Part shown: one piece after another, positions 1 to 11,401 of the stretch
Position numbering within the stretch: the stretch's first letter is position 1
Layout: every line of letters begins with the position of its first letter
From: Tilletia caries
Lineage: Eukaryota > Basidiomycota > Exobasidiomycetes > Tilletiales > Tilletiaceae
Assembly: GCA_032718865.1 (NCBI GenBank)
Contig: JALUTQ010000039.1
Location: 186,001 to 250,000, forward strand
Length of the DNA stretch: 64,000 nucleotides
Direction: 5' to 3'
Program-made: the position numbers and the translations under genes
The notes under the pieces: generated by a model
The model's database searches: none
What the model was told of the DNA's origin: nothing
What the model saw: the letters and a program-made list of their open reading frames with translations, nothing else

Positions 1-852
1 AGTGCTCCTGTGTGCGTTGGAGCGGGTATTCAAGGACCTATTGAGAGAATGCGGGACGGTGGCTGAGTCCAGGCGTCATGCGTAATGAGTAATCAGTAAT
101 CAGTAATGGGTTTATGTTCCTGATGACTATCCGCTGGCGTGGGAATTTGTGTATGCGATGCCAGGACGTGAACGTGTGAACGGTGAAGTGCTTATTTGCA
201 GCGTTCTTAACGTAGTTGCGAACATACAATTGACCAGCCACTCGACATTTTCATCATCCACTCGCACACCTTCTCCCTCACACACAACAACGTTCTATAG
301 TTGGTTAACCCCCTCCAACGCGAACTGTAGACCGCCTCTGCCTTCACAATCGACACTCCACGACGCTCAGTACGCTCCAGGCGAGCAACAAGCCGATCAC
401 ACATTAGGCACGCCATCTCTGACTCCCTTTCACGTCCCTCTTCCCCTCGTCGACGCCTTCTAACCAAAATTGAAGCACTGACTGTTTCCCCTTTTTCACA
501 GCTCCTGTTGTCTCCTTGCCTTTTATAGGCTACAGGTCCAGGTTTCCATACGACCGTGCAGAATCGTGCGCGTGCCCGAGACGTATACGTGCTGTTGTTG
601 AAGCTGAAACCTTCCTCAGGCTTTCAGCTTCCGCTCTGCCCCGACTAAATACATATACGTTCGCGTCTCACCAGGCTCCGCCACGAAAGGACAACCAAGG
701 ACAGCTATTCGCTGCTTTCAAGTCTGAAAGAGGATCTGACCCGGGTGCTTTTCTATCTGCATGTGTATGTGATGATTCCGCGCAACATATCGTTTGAGAT
801 CCCTCACGAAGTACGTAAAGGATATGGGTTGCCGAAGGCTAAATACAGCAGA
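1..852. other. left-edge stretch without a recognisable gene
   Basis: No reading frame here resembles a known family, and the short ORFs on both strands look random. It may hold UTR or promoter sequence of a gene cut by the window edge. I see no repeat or RNA gene. Confidence 0.4.
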
Positions 853-1328
853 CTATTGTGTTCGATTTACCACGTTCAGGTGCTTGTTACACGGGCTCTT
901 GGTGATGCAGAGATGACTCTTACTCAGAAGCACCGCACCCGTTATAGGAGCCGCGAACCCGAGCGTTACGATGCTGAACACCTTCAGAGGCATGCCATAT
1001 TTTCCAAGATCTCGCTGCTCCAAGCTCGATGTACGACCCTCTCCTCCCCGACCCAACATCGGCGTAAGTCGCTGCTCTCTTTTGATGTGACTTGATGATG
1101 TCTTGTCCGCATCTGGGGCCTTGATGAGGATGAGAATCCGAGGGGAATCGTATTTGCTTCCCTAAAAGGCATCGATTGTAAGTGTCAGGTTGAGGGTGAG
1201 CTGCGAGAGGAGCACAAAGAGTTGTGGTATGTCCAGAATGAACTCACCATGATCGGCTGCGCATACCCACTGCTGAGGAGGGCGAGGCAGGCAAGAGTGC
1301 CGTATACAATCGAGGAAGCTCGAACCAT
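853..1328 (-). CDS. putative small secreted protein (two exons)
   Basis: Weak model. An ATG at 1328 opens a 27-residue exon (1248-1328) that reads as a signal peptide: MVRASS, then a hydrophobic core TLACLALL, then a plausible cleavage region SSGYAQP. A consensus GTGAGT donor follows at 1247-1242. Joining to an acceptor before 1161 leaves phase 0 intact and gives an exon 1161-853 and a 129-aa product with no recognised domain. An alternative acceptor about 35 nt earlier would give only about 12 further residues, so the C-terminal part is uncertain. It lies just outside the Harbinger element. Seen: signal-like N terminus and splice sites. Inferred: secretion. It could be a relic or a non-gene. 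Confidence 0.3.
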
Positions 1329-1833
1329 TGTCGATTTAAAGTTGGCGGGCGAGGGACTCTGGAAGTGAATGTGGATGTAGATGTGGGTGTGGATTGAGCA
1401 GTCGTGCTGGCAACGAAAGCAGAACCGGCTGCTGGTGAGAAGCCACGTCGGAAGGAGTGAAGTGAGGAGGAAATGTGAGCAGGTCCAGCTGCGAGGAGAA
1501 AGGTAGGAAGAGTTGTGCTGGGAAGCAGAGGTGAGGGGTTCGTGTGGGCGGCGAAACGAGAGGCGTGTCTTCTTATACACGAATTGCCCAATCGACCAGG
1601 TCTGTACGACCTTGATCGGCGTCTTCAGCCTCGAGTGCCAGCGCATTTGATTCAGGGAATGTGAGTTGAGAAAGCAGGCGGTTCGTGCATAAGGAAGGCT
1701 AAGTGTGCTAAGTGTGACGGCCGTATTCAAGCATTTCATCACCGAGGTCATCTTCTCAAATGATTAAGGGGTTTCGTCAGATCCACGACAAGTGTGAAGT
1801 GAGATGAAAAAAAGGTGACTCGCTCCCGTTGAA

Positions 1834-3720
1834 ATGAACACCCCCGAATCACCGCGTCCACGACAGACACGAAGTGCACGAAATGAGAAAGACAGCCATA
1901 CGAGCTCCCTTCAGCTCCGCGTCGGAAGCCTGCTCTGCACAACCACGTCCTCGCCATTAAGCGCTCTATGGAACATGCCACGGACATCAGCAAAGCAGCA
2001 GGTCCTCAAGCAGACGGCGGAGGCCCTCGTCGAGTCCTGCGCCTTGCGGCTTCGCGTTCAAGATTGGCTCGAGAACAGCAGCATTGGTACCATAACCCCT
2101 CCAAGATCGACATCGGGACTCGACTCCGAGTCGTCTCCTGTCTCCGTCTCAGTCACCGTCACCAGCAGCAGCGAATGCTCGCTCTCCCTCTCGGCCCTCT
2201 CCGGATCCGACTCCGTCGACAGCGATAGCGACGGCGCGCGCTCCAGTGTCTCGGACATGAGCACCATGACGGACAGTGATGGCTCGACGGCACGGGAGCT
2301 TAGGCTCATACGAGACATTATTCAGCAACTGGAGCAGCGTCGCGTCTTGCTGGAACGGCGGACTCCTCGAAACGCGCCCACTCTCGTGCAGCTGCTGGAC
2401 AAGTTACGCGACTCAGGGCGTGCGACAGACCTGGCCTACTTTCGCCACCTGGTACGCGTCCTCCCTCCCGCATTCGATGCAATCGTCAACCTCATATCGT
2501 CGCACGAGGCCTTTAAGGTCAATCCCAAGCGACCTGGAGCATCTGCGCGGGAGCAAACGGCAGTCGCGCTGTATTGGGTGGGACGGTCGGGCAACGGAGG
2601 AGGTGTGAGGGATGTTGCCTTCGCATGCGGTTGCTCAGAAGGATCGGTACATGCGTACACGACACGGGTCATCCTGGCCTTATACAGCATTCGGTCTCAG
2701 GTCTTGTGTTGGGCCAGCGAGGCGGAAAAGGAGGAAGCTCGCGCCTGGGTGGCGCAACGGTCCGGCTGCACCGCGTTCGCCAATGGATGGTCCATGGTAG
2801 ATGGGAGCCTCATCCCATTGGCGTACACACCCAGTCGCACTGCGCATCCACGAGAATACTTCGATCGCAAGGCACAGTATTTGCTCAACCTCCAAGCCGT
2901 GGTTTTGCCGACGACACTCCGCTTTATCGACTACGTCGCGGGATACAAAGGATCCACTCAGGACTCTCGAGCTTTCGCCGCTAGCGATATCGTCAAGCAG
3001 CCTCAAAAGTACTTGGATGAGGGAGAATTCGTTTGGACGGACAACGGATACGGCCTCTCGGAGTTCACCTGCGGCCCATACGATCACATTGCGGCTGCTA
3101 AGTCCCCCGACTTCAAGGCGTACAACAAAGCGGTCAGCGGGGTGCGAGTCAGGAGCGAGCATGCGTTCGGCTAGTTCAAGGGCCGATTCCAATCCATGAA
3201 GGGCCTACGAGTGCAGATTCAGGACTCTGAGGATCATCATCGAGCGGTGCAAATCATTGTGGCTGCAATGGTTGCTCGCAACATTGCTCTACGATGGGAT
3301 GGACCGGCGGAGCGCAACTGTTTCGTGGACCTGAGTGGTGTTTCGAACCAGGCAAGGAAGGCGTGGCATGAGCTTCAAGAACCTGATGCAGAGACGGAGA
3401 CGGTGCAAAAGGCGGCTTGGGCTCGAAGGATCAATGCTCAAAGGAGACACGACCAGAAGGAACGCAAACGAGCAGCCCAACTTTCCCAGTACCGTCTCGA
3501 CACAGACCGAAAATCGAAGGCAAAGGAGCTGCGAGAGAAGCTTCACTCCGCGCTTTTCAACGCCATCGAGCGGCCATTCTTCGACACTACGCCCGAGTCC
3601 CGAAAAGCGGACAAGACGGAGAAAGAGTATCTGGAGATGTTGGAGAAGCGGAGAAACAGACGCAATGCATCGCGGGGACGAGGAAGGGGTCAAAGTGCGC
3701 GCTCATCCAGAGGTCGTTGA
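1834..3720 (+). pseudogene. Harbinger DDE transposase with one in-frame stop
   Basis: Encodes the nuclease that cuts and rejoins Harbinger elements. Residues 1-446 include a Ser/acidic-rich N terminus, a helix-turn-helix-like part (VRDVAFACGCSEGSVHAYT), the first catalytic Asp in MVDGSLIPLAY (about residue 323), the second Asp in WTDNGYG (about 403) and the Glu in RSEHAFG (about 442). A TAG at 3172-3174 interrupts exactly after EHAFG. The same frame then continues to 3720 with the conserved FKGRF-type segment and a basic Arg/Gly-rich tail. The position fits a Trp codon mutated to stop. No other break is seen, so inactivation looks recent; stop read-through cannot be excluded. No intron was needed. 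Confidence 0.8.
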
Positions 3721-3876
3721 TAGTTGATGCTCAGGTTGCAATAGCATGACACTTGATTGATAGACATGAATCATTTTGAATTTCAGATTGAGTGGTGGAT
3801 TGTGAGGGGGCTTAGGGCGTTTACATTGGAGCAATGGGCCAAGGGCAGAGGCAGACTAACGCCTTAGGTCTGGCTC

Positions 3877-5169
3877 TCAGCGACCGGCGAGCTTGGACAT
3901 GACGGAGTCGAGCTTGACATTAACCGTGGAAAGGAGCGCCAGGATATTGTCGATGCGAGACTCAAGGAGCGTAAAGCGGGCGGTCTGAAGCTCCATGTCC
4001 CGCTCGCACTGCTTGGACTTCAGCTCCAGTTCCTGCGCTCGTACGTCCAGCTTGCGCCGCTTCGTTTGCTCTCGCTCCGCGATAATTGCTGCCCTTTCCT
4101 CAGTAGATCGCTGCGTCAGGTCCTCGATCGCGCTGTCGATGATGCTGCTTGTGCTGGGTTTGGCGCGACCTTTTCCTTTGTCGTGGGTCCGGCTCGTCTT
4201 GATACCACCTCGACGGGCGCTAGAGGAAGCGCGGCTTGAGGATGCGTTGGAGTCGTGGGCACTGACAGCAGACGCACGCATTCCGTCGGACGATGACTGA
4301 GCCGCAAGGCGCTCGAGACCAGGCAGAGAAGATCCGGAGCGGTTCCCTATGCGAGGAGTTTGGAAGGACTGAGAGTCGCGTGCCACAGAAGCGTCGTCGT
4401 CATCCAGTTCATCGAAGTTGTCTTCATGTCCGAGAAGTCGGCGCGCGCGTGAGTATTGCGACAGACCAGCCAGATCGTCGTCATCGTCGTTCGAATCCCC
4501 GTTCTCAGATTCGTCCATATCTTCGTCGTCCTCGGCTTCGCCGCCCTGTGTGTCGATCTCGCCGGCTCCTGTGACGACTATGTCCGGATCAGACGAAGCT
4601 CTGTCCTTCATCATTTCGTGCATCAGGTCCCACCACGGCACGCGCTTGAGAAGGATCTCCCGCTGAGTCTTGACATGGCCGTCCCTCATCTCCGACAGGA
4701 GAAGTCCTTTGCCCGTTTCGCTCATCGCTTGTAGCTCGGAGTTGTACTTCTTGACCAAGCCGGTGATCTTGGCGCGAATCTGGTCGGGATCTTTGGCCTC
4801 ATCTTCGGCGAAGATCTCCTTCGAAATGGCCCGCAGCATGGTGTTGCCTTTCATCTTGAGGTTGGCGTCCAGTTTGCTCTTGCTGTGGCCGGGAAGGAAG
4901 GAGGTCTGGTAGGCGGGGTTGTCCTTAATCAGCCGAACGTGGTGTACGGTCTCTTCTACGGTCCATTGTCGATGCGGACGCGCGGAGCCTACTGGACGTT
5001 GACGTTTGCCGGTGCCTGCATGCACGAGGCCCGGAGACGAGGAGTGAACTTGCGACTGGGACATTGAAGTCGAGGTGGATTGAGAATGAGCAGGGCCCGT
5101 CGATTGCGAAGAGTATAGCTCGATCGGATTAGCCAGGGAGCTGCCAATGCCCCCTGCCGAGTAGACCAT
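3877..5169 (-). CDS. Harbinger-associated Myb/SANT-like DNA-binding protein
   Basis: A 430-aa protein. In PIF/Harbinger elements this second ORF binds the subterminal DNA and helps bring the transposase to the nucleus and the ends. Seen: a Ser/Gln-rich N terminus; a trihelix/Myb-like block with aromatic spacing from RQWTVEETVHHVRLI through ILLKRVPWWDLMHEMM (roughly residues 75-190); an acidic Asp/Glu stretch; a Ser-rich basic linker; and a C-terminal coiled coil (about 340-430) rich in Glu, Arg and Leu. I chose the first in-frame ATG at 5169 (MVYSAGG); an upstream non-ATG extension or 5' exon is possible. No internal stops. It faces the transposase tail to tail. Confidence 0.75.
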   Translation of the reverse strand: MVYSAGGIGSSLANPIELYSSQSTGPAHSQSTSTSMSQSQVHSSSPGLVHAGTGKRQRPVGSARPHRQWTVEETVHHVRLIKDNPAYQTSFLPGHSKSKLDANLKMKGNTMLRAISKEIFAEDEAKDPDQIRAKITGLVKKYNSELQAMSETGKGLLLSEMRDGHVKTQREILLKRVPWWDLMHEMMKDRASSDPDIVVTGAGEIDTQGGEAEDDEDMDESENGDSNDDDDDLAGLSQYSRARRLLGHEDNFDELDDDDASVARDSQSFQTPRIGNRSGSSLPGLERLAAQSSSDGMRASAVSAHDSNASSSRASSSARRGGIKTSRTHDKGKGRAKPSTSSIIDSAIEDLTQRSTEERAAIIAEREQTKRRKLDVRAQELELKSKQCERDMELQTARFTLLESRIDNILALLSTVNVKLDSVMSKLAGR

Positions 5170-5502
5170 GATCGAATCGTGCTTTGGATGGGCTGACGGG
5201 CAGGAAACGAGACTCAAGAGGCGTCTAGCTGTGAAGATGCAAGAGAAACAGGGTAATGAGAGGTAACTGTAGAGGCTTGAGAAGAGGAGGTATTGAACTC
5301 ACTGTGATTCTTGGACGTTGCCTTCTTATCGTGCACCTGCTGGACGCGCACCCCGAGGAAGCGAAGATCTTGACCGACGTCGACGATCGTCGAAGGAACC
5401 AGAAGAGTATGTTGGAAGCTGATAGAATGTCATGGATGCAGGAAGAAGATGAGGAAGATGGACGCGGTGCAGCCGGTTGACGTGAAGAACGATGAAGATG
5501 AA

Positions 5503-5541
5503 GTGTGCCAAAATGGCGGTCCGATCAGCGTTTTGGCACAC
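5503..5541. repeat. perfect 11-bp hairpin near the Harbinger right end
   Basis: GTGTGCCAAAA (5503-5513) and TTTTGGCACAC (5531-5541) are exact inverted repeats around a 17-nt loop. It lies between the Myb-like gene and the element end. It may be a subterminal protein-binding site or a footprint of a tiny nested element; function is inferred only from position. Confidence 0.6.
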
Positions 5542-5615
5542 ACGACAAACTTGACGTACTCAATTAGGGGAGACGCCGAAACGCCGACAAAGACCTCATC
5601 TCCCACGATATCTCC

Positions 5616-5635
5616 GAAGTACGTTTTCGTACTTC
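5616..5635. repeat. 8-bp hairpin with TTTT loop
   Basis: GAAGTACG (5616-5623) pairs perfectly with CGTACTTC (5628-5635) across a TTTT loop, about 10 bp inside the candidate right TIR. A subterminal regulatory or binding role is possible but unproven. Confidence 0.5.
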
Positions 5636-5654
5636 ATTTTCTCGCGAAACCCCC

Positions 5655-6730
5655 TATTCATAGTCATGCCCCATGCTGGTCTACCGGCTGTCGTACCTCC
5701 CACCAGAAGGAGCACATCGCCATTATTACTAGGGCTTCTCGCCAGGCGTGGTCAACTCACTTTGAACAACACATTTGCGTGCGCGCCGACGTTCTCCGTT
5801 CTCCCCCAGACGACATGCAAAACATGTCTCAAGAGTGCTTGAGCTCAATTCATCGAACCTTGGCGCCTCATCGCCTCATCGTCCGTACACCTGGAAATGA
5901 GCAACGTTCGGCTTTTGCCTTATGCCTTCTGCCAGCTGCCATGTCGTTGATTTCCTTCTCGCGGATTACGCATCGCGAACTCATCTTGGGGTTACGGCAA
6001 CGGTCTGGCCAGCTGGCCAGACGTAAATTAAATATCATTTGGTTTTGAACAAGCTGCGCTGTATGTAACTACATGCATACATATGTACATACATCTTGGT
6101 CGCGGATCCATGCACCCATGTTGTAGTACTGCCATCTCTCCCTGCATAGGCCGTCTCTGGCCTGGGTCAGTGTATGAATCAAAAATACATCTTGGGCGTA
6201 GCCGACTCATTTCTCCTTTTCTCGGTTTTCTCGGTGAGTTGTCCAGCGAGATGACACGAGGCTGAGGGCCTGCTGTAGGTATGAAAGCAGCTGCGGAAGT
6301 CGCCATCTGTTGACAGCATTTGCCTTCTCCTCTTCATCTTACCCTTCAGTCTCTCGTACCCCTTCCATTCAAAATCCAAACACTTTGGCGCTTTACATCC
6401 TGCCTCATTGCATCTCTCATATCGCCCATCAAGGTCTAACTTTGCACAATGCGAGCCGCCGTCGTCACCTCTGCCTTCGTATGTATTAATGATTCGCCTA
6501 CGGCGGGAAAAGGAACGTTTTGTTCGCTGGAGGGTCACAAGAGAAAGGAGACAGGAGCTGATGGGGAACGTATATGTAGTAGATGCCGGGTTGACGATTT
6601 TGAGGACCACGATGTAGGCAAGATCAACCCCCCAGAAGTTGACGCAGATCAAAACCTCGGGCAGACAAGTATCTCAGCGTTGGAAGTTGGGAATGTTTGG
6701 CTTTAAGCCGAGATTACGTTGCCACCGTCC
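5655..6730. other. intergenic stretch
   Basis: No gene recognised. An ATG at 6449 opens MRAAVVTSAF followed directly by a donor-like GTATGT, which could be the relic of a first exon, but no continuing exon was found. The part next to 6730 is the 3' flank of the neighbouring minus-strand gene. Confidence 0.4.
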
Positions 6731-9700
6731 CTAATTCGCTGCCGTTTCCCCGTCCCCAACTCGCATTCCGGCGAGCATGCCTTCGAGAACCTCCATCTCC
6801 GATCGAGGCACCTTAGCAGATGCCGGATCGAGCGCAAGGGCCGCCTCAAAGTCTGAGCGTGGCGGGCGAGCGAGGAGAAAAAAGAATTGAAGAAGAGGAA
6901 CGTTCAGCTGTTGGACCTAGCTATGACAAAGGACATGGAGCGAGAAAGAAGGTACCCATACCTTTCCGAGCCAGCTTACCCAGCTCTTCCACCGTCGTCG
7001 ACGATGAGGCCCCAGCGATCGACGTCGCTGTCGAGCCAGAACGTTGTTCCTGCTGATCGCCTTGTCCGCCTTGCTCCTCGCTCTCCTCTCCAGCACTCTC
7101 CATCGCCCGCTCTTGCCCGTCTTGGACACTCTCCTCCCCTCCGTCCTCATCAGCCTCCTCAGCACTGTTGTCCCCTCGCACTCGCGCTTGCAACACGCCC
7201 ATCAATCCTTTACCCCGCCTCACAAGCGCCTTCCACTTCAACTCCTCCCACGCCTCCCGAGAGCGAGTCCGGCCAGGCGCCAACAGACTCTTCGGCAGTC
7301 CAGGCGTGACAACGTCGGCCGCCGAGCCTGCAGTGGATCCCAACTGCGTGCCCAGCAAGTCGATCAGCCGGGAACGTATCTCGCCTCGGGCTTCTCGGAT
7401 CGCCAGGCGTTGCAGCCGTACCCGTTCGCGAGCTTGCGTCTCGGTCTCACCTAGATTGGAGCGTACGGTCCAAGTCCCAGCGGCCGGTTCGTCGTCCTCG
7501 TCCTCGTGCCACAACGGAGCCGCATTCCTATCCTTTCTCTCCCCTTCATCCTCGTCCGCACTGTCCTCTTCATCATCTCCATCCTCCTCTTCCAAGTTGT
7601 CGTCCACCCGACCTTTGACGCCCTGTTCTTTCGCCAGCCGACGAGCAAGCCGTCTCTCCCTTCGCTCGGCAAAACGTATGTCCTGCGTGATTCGACTGGA
7701 GCCGAAAGCATATCCAGCTCCATAGTAGCCCGGATCGTACTTTTCCATCGGGATCACCGAGCGACACCCGCCGCCGAGCCAAAAGGCAGCCGCGTCCAAT
7801 ACCTCCGCAGGCCCGGTCGACTCGTCGATCAGCGGCAGAGGGATATCGTCGGCAACACTTGCAGCTGTGCCTTCAGCAGGCGGCTGCTGCGCTGCAAGCA
7901 AGCCCAGCGCCGTCGTCGCCGCTCGTACCACCTCCTCTCCACCCCGCTCCAGCTTGAGCAAAGCAGCTGCCACATTCAGGTCCAAGCCAGGGTCGACCAG
8001 CACTCCACCTATCAGGCCCGCCTCCTTCTCCAGGATTGGGGGCGACATGGAGGAGGATGACGCGGCTGCTTTGGCTTGACCACTCGTGCCTGCGACTTCA
8101 CCACCCTTCGACGACGGTGCCCAATGATCGCATGTGGAGATGTCCAGGGCATTGCTCACAGCCCTCGCCCATCCTTCTTCCAGACTACGGTCCCCATCTT
8201 CCTTCGATCGGCAATCCTCATTCGCCTGAGCTCGCACGATAGCACTCAAACGATCCGCCTCCGCCTGCCGCTTCAACTCGGAACTCAGTACCTTCCAGCT
8301 CTGCAGCGCATGCTCGAGGCGCGGATGGGCGTTCGCTCCGGTCGTGCTCGCGGATGAAGAAGCAGCGAGGAAGGCAGCATTGGCCGACTCCCGAACGGAC
8401 CGCATGATTTCGTTCCGCACGATCAGACCGAGCGCAGGTAAGCCTACATGCGCCCGTGCCAGATCCCTTGCAGACTGAGCAGCTCGGGCCAACGCGTTTC
8501 TTTTCTCGACTGAGATTCGCTCCTCCCTCTGCGTTGGGAATATCACGCCCTCGAGCCCATCGAATGTTTTGTCCAGTGCAGGCGTGCGAGTCGAGTCGAG
8601 GAAAGGGAGGAAGTCGATTGGGGGTCCGTACAGCTGAGAAAAGAGGGCTCGTGGGGCTTCGCGATAGCCGGAAGGTCCTTGGTGTATGTAGGTGCTGAAA
8701 ATGGTGCAGAGCGAGAAAGAGGGTGGGAGGGAAGACTCCTTCACTTGCTTGGACGTGGTATCAGCCGACGAAGCAGCTTGAGGCGGGCTCATGGTTGGAA
8801 TGAGCTTGATGAAGATCTGGAGGAGGGCGTTGCTGTCGATCAACGAGAGCATCTTGGCCGTTGGCCCCCCGATATCGGAACGAAGTAACTGCTTCTCCAG
8901 GTCACCTGCAAACAACACAAACTCCGGTCAAGGGTAAGAAATTCGTGTTTCGCAGGCCAAAAAAGGGACAAAAAAAGCTACCACGCACCAAAGTTCTCCT
9001 CGCACGTCTCAATAGAAATTCGCAGTTTTTTATCCCACTTGTCGCGCCCACTCTTCTGGCTCTTCTTGCTAGCAAACGGTATACTGTCCCATCCAGGATC
9101 GTCCGACAAGCTCCCATGAGTCTTGAGTTCTATGACCCGGTTGAACACCTCGTCCCACCGTTGCACGATGCTCAGGGGAGAGTGTTCGTAGTAGGGACGT
9201 GGATACGGGTCCGAGGGCGAGGAAGCACTCGGCGAGGGAGCCGCCTTGCACCCGGCTGAGCCGGAGGGCGTGACGGGGAAGGTGAAGGGCAGCAGGAGGT
9301 TGCATCGCGGGTCGTCCTCCGGTTTGGCATCGATGGCGATCTCGCGCGGGTGGATGCGAGTGGCCTTGCGTATCGACTGTTCGAGCGCGCGGAGGTTGGA
9401 GAGGATCCGCGTCCGGACGGAGCCGAGGTCGAGCTCGTGATGCTGTGCTTGAAGAGAGGGGTCCGGGGACGCCAATGACTGAAGAATCTGGACGACGTCG
9501 TCTCTCCAAAGGATGCCCTCCACGTCGAAGCACTGCGCAACTCGTGCGATGGACATGCCCAGACCCCAGTTTTCGAGAAGGGGAGTAAACAAGCCAGCAG
9601 CGGCAGCCGTGCGCAGGTTTGGGTTGGGCTCGACAGCGAATTTGATCTGGTCTGGCTCGTAGCCTGTGGCGGGGAGAGCGCAGAAGCGAGGAAGGTTCAG

Positions 9701-9880
9701 CAGTCGCTTTCGCATGAGCTCAATCTGGTCCTCGACCAAGCGTGTCATTGTGAAGGCGTAGAGCCATTGGAGGCTCTCTTGGACTTGGCCAGCGAGGGAG
9801 GCTTGGACTCCGGCTGGCGGCGGTTGTACGGTCCCGTCCACGCCTTTGCTCGCTGTCGACGTCGAGCTCATCTTTGGCAC
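6731..9880 (-). CDS. uncharacterised 979-aa protein
   Basis: Three exons (9880-8989, 8905-6980, 6852-6731) join in phase 1. The last exon, reading DFEAALALDPASAKVP and ending ETAAN, was found by splicing past an apparent earlier stop. A second possible donor at 6961 would add six residues. The family is not recognised. The N-terminal 300 residues look globular and mostly helical. The middle is Ala-rich with charged helices (RRERRLARRLAKEQ), followed by a strongly acidic run (about residues 700-730). The C-terminal third is low-complexity Glu/Gln/Ser. No signal peptide or membrane segment is seen. The MULE right next to its 5' end starts only about 170 bp upstream of this ATG, so it may affect the promoter. 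Function unknown. Confidence 0.75.
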
Positions 9881-10047
9881 GATGGAAGCTGGCCAGCACT
9901 CGGTGCTCAGCTCTCGCCCTTCTGAGTGAGAGTGGGTGGGTGAGTACTACTACAGTGCGAAGTGTCGATCTTCTCGAAGCCCGGGCGCCTGCTGACTAAG
10001 CAACACGCTCAATCACGCGACGCGTTCCGGAGAACAACAGAAGGATA

Positions 10048-10090
10048 CAGCTCGCGCCCAAGAAAACCCTGGAATTCGCGACACCATGTT
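10048..10090 (+). repeat. left TIR of the MULE
   Basis: Begins CAGCTCGCGCCCAAG. It matches the reverse complement of 14191-14233 at 40 of 43 positions (mismatches G/T, A/G and A/C). Similarity stops abruptly on both sides, as expected for transposon ends. Confidence 0.9.
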
Positions 10091-10308
10091 GCACATCTAT
10101 TATGAGTTGATCTTGAGCCTCCGGGCCCGCGGCCCGCCCCACCAAATCAATCCTCTTTCCCTCGCGACCATAGCCAGCAGATGCAGCATTCGACCACATC
10201 ATCAACCAAGAACCCCAGGTCATCAGCGCATTACCCGTCAGTGCTGCTACACGTCTTCCCCGACCGATTGGGTGCCAATTGCCACCCATCTTCACACATC
10301 TACGCGGA

Positions 10309-10650
10309 CCAGCTCGCCGCCTCTGCCGCTGCGCCTATGGTCATTGGTCGCCACCGTCATCGGTCCACTCCTCCGCGTCGTCCACGGTCCAGCCCGTCAC
10401 CTCTGCCGCTGCGCCAATGGTCACCGTCACCTGTCCATCCATCGTCATCGTCCAGCCCGTCACCTCTGCCGCTGCGCTAATGGTCGCCACCGTCACCCGT
10501 CCGCCCATCCACGTCGTCCAGCCCGTCGCCTCTGCCGCTGCGCTAATGGTTGCCACCGCTAATGGTCACCGCCACCGCCATCCATCCACCGGCCACCCAT
10601 CTACGTCGTCCAGCCCAGCCCGTCGCCTCGCCGCTATGCTAATGGTTCTG
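10309..10650. repeat. imperfect minisatellite, about five units
   Basis: Units start near 10309, 10389, 10452, 10518 and 10610, each with a CCAGCCCGTC-type start followed by CCTCTGCCGCTGCG and an AATGGT segment. Spacing is 63-92 bp. It lies in the non-coding part of the MULE. ORFs across it arise from the repeat and are not credible genes. Confidence 0.8.
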
Positions 10651-11401
10651 GCTCATCCACTGCATTGTGCATGCATGCATCCACTCCGCCCGCATCCCTT
10701 CGTCTGCGCGTCTTCGCGATGCTATCGAGTCTATTCCGTTCCTTCTTTGGTTGTCAATCTGGATCATGTTGCTGGTGCGTGTTTGTGTCTTGCTGCTGTC
10801 GTCGCCCTTGCCTTCCCCTTGCCGTCATGGCTAACTCCGATCCCTTCTCTTGCGTCTGCAGGCTCATTCACCAGTCACCTTGTTTGGCCCGCCGCTGTGT
10901 GCTCGGCTTGTGCGCGTCTCAAGTCGCCATGAGCTCACGCAACCGACGTGAGTTATGCTGTCCATCATCACTTCTTACCCTCCCCCTGCTAATAATGCTC
11001 ATTCTTCTCGCATCGACATCTCCTGACTCCTCTATCTCCATGGACCAGTCTACCACGTCTGTTCTGCCGTCGCGGCACTGATCCCCGCTCGGCTGTCTCG
11101 TTTGGATTTTCGGTCTCTCCGACGTCCCGACCACGGGTAATTCAGCAGATACCCGGGCCTGACGGGAGTGGGGGTAAGGGCCAGGATGCGTGATGCGTCT
11201 GCGGTGTCAGGTGTGAGACGTGAGTATGAGTGTTTGCTGCCGTATGTATTCTTCTGCCGACCGTCATTGACACATTCATACATCGCTTCCCCTTGTGCTG
11301 CACATCCTGCGCGTCTACACCGGCAACTGTTGTTGTCTCAAGCTGTCTACCAATCAGCAATATTGCATGTGTGGGTGTCACCTCGCATTTAGTCCGAGCT
11401 C

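Larger units (their letters stand above)
1767..5654. mobile_element. PIF/Harbinger-type DNA transposon
   Basis: The element holds the two genes expected of autonomous PIF/Harbinger elements: a DDE_Tnp_4 transposase on + and a Myb/SANT-like DNA-binding protein on -, arranged convergently with about 155 bp between stops. Candidate ends are short inverted repeats: AGGGGTTTCG at 1767-1776 and CGAAACCCCC at 5645-5654, with partial inverted similarity extending a few bases to both sides. Left flank TTA and right flank TAT do not form a clean 3-bp target duplication, so the exact ends are tentative. Two perfect hairpins lie near the right end. The amber codon in the transposase suggests the copy is no longer autonomous. 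Confidence 0.7.

Noticed and set aside
6449..6706. Start of a gene MRAAVVTSAF with donor GTATGT
   Set aside because: No continuing exon or homologous domain found downstream before the convergent gene end.
10086..10932. Plus-strand ORFs across the minisatellite
   Set aside because: They exist only because the repeat unit lacks stops; composition is repeat-derived and no homology is apparent.
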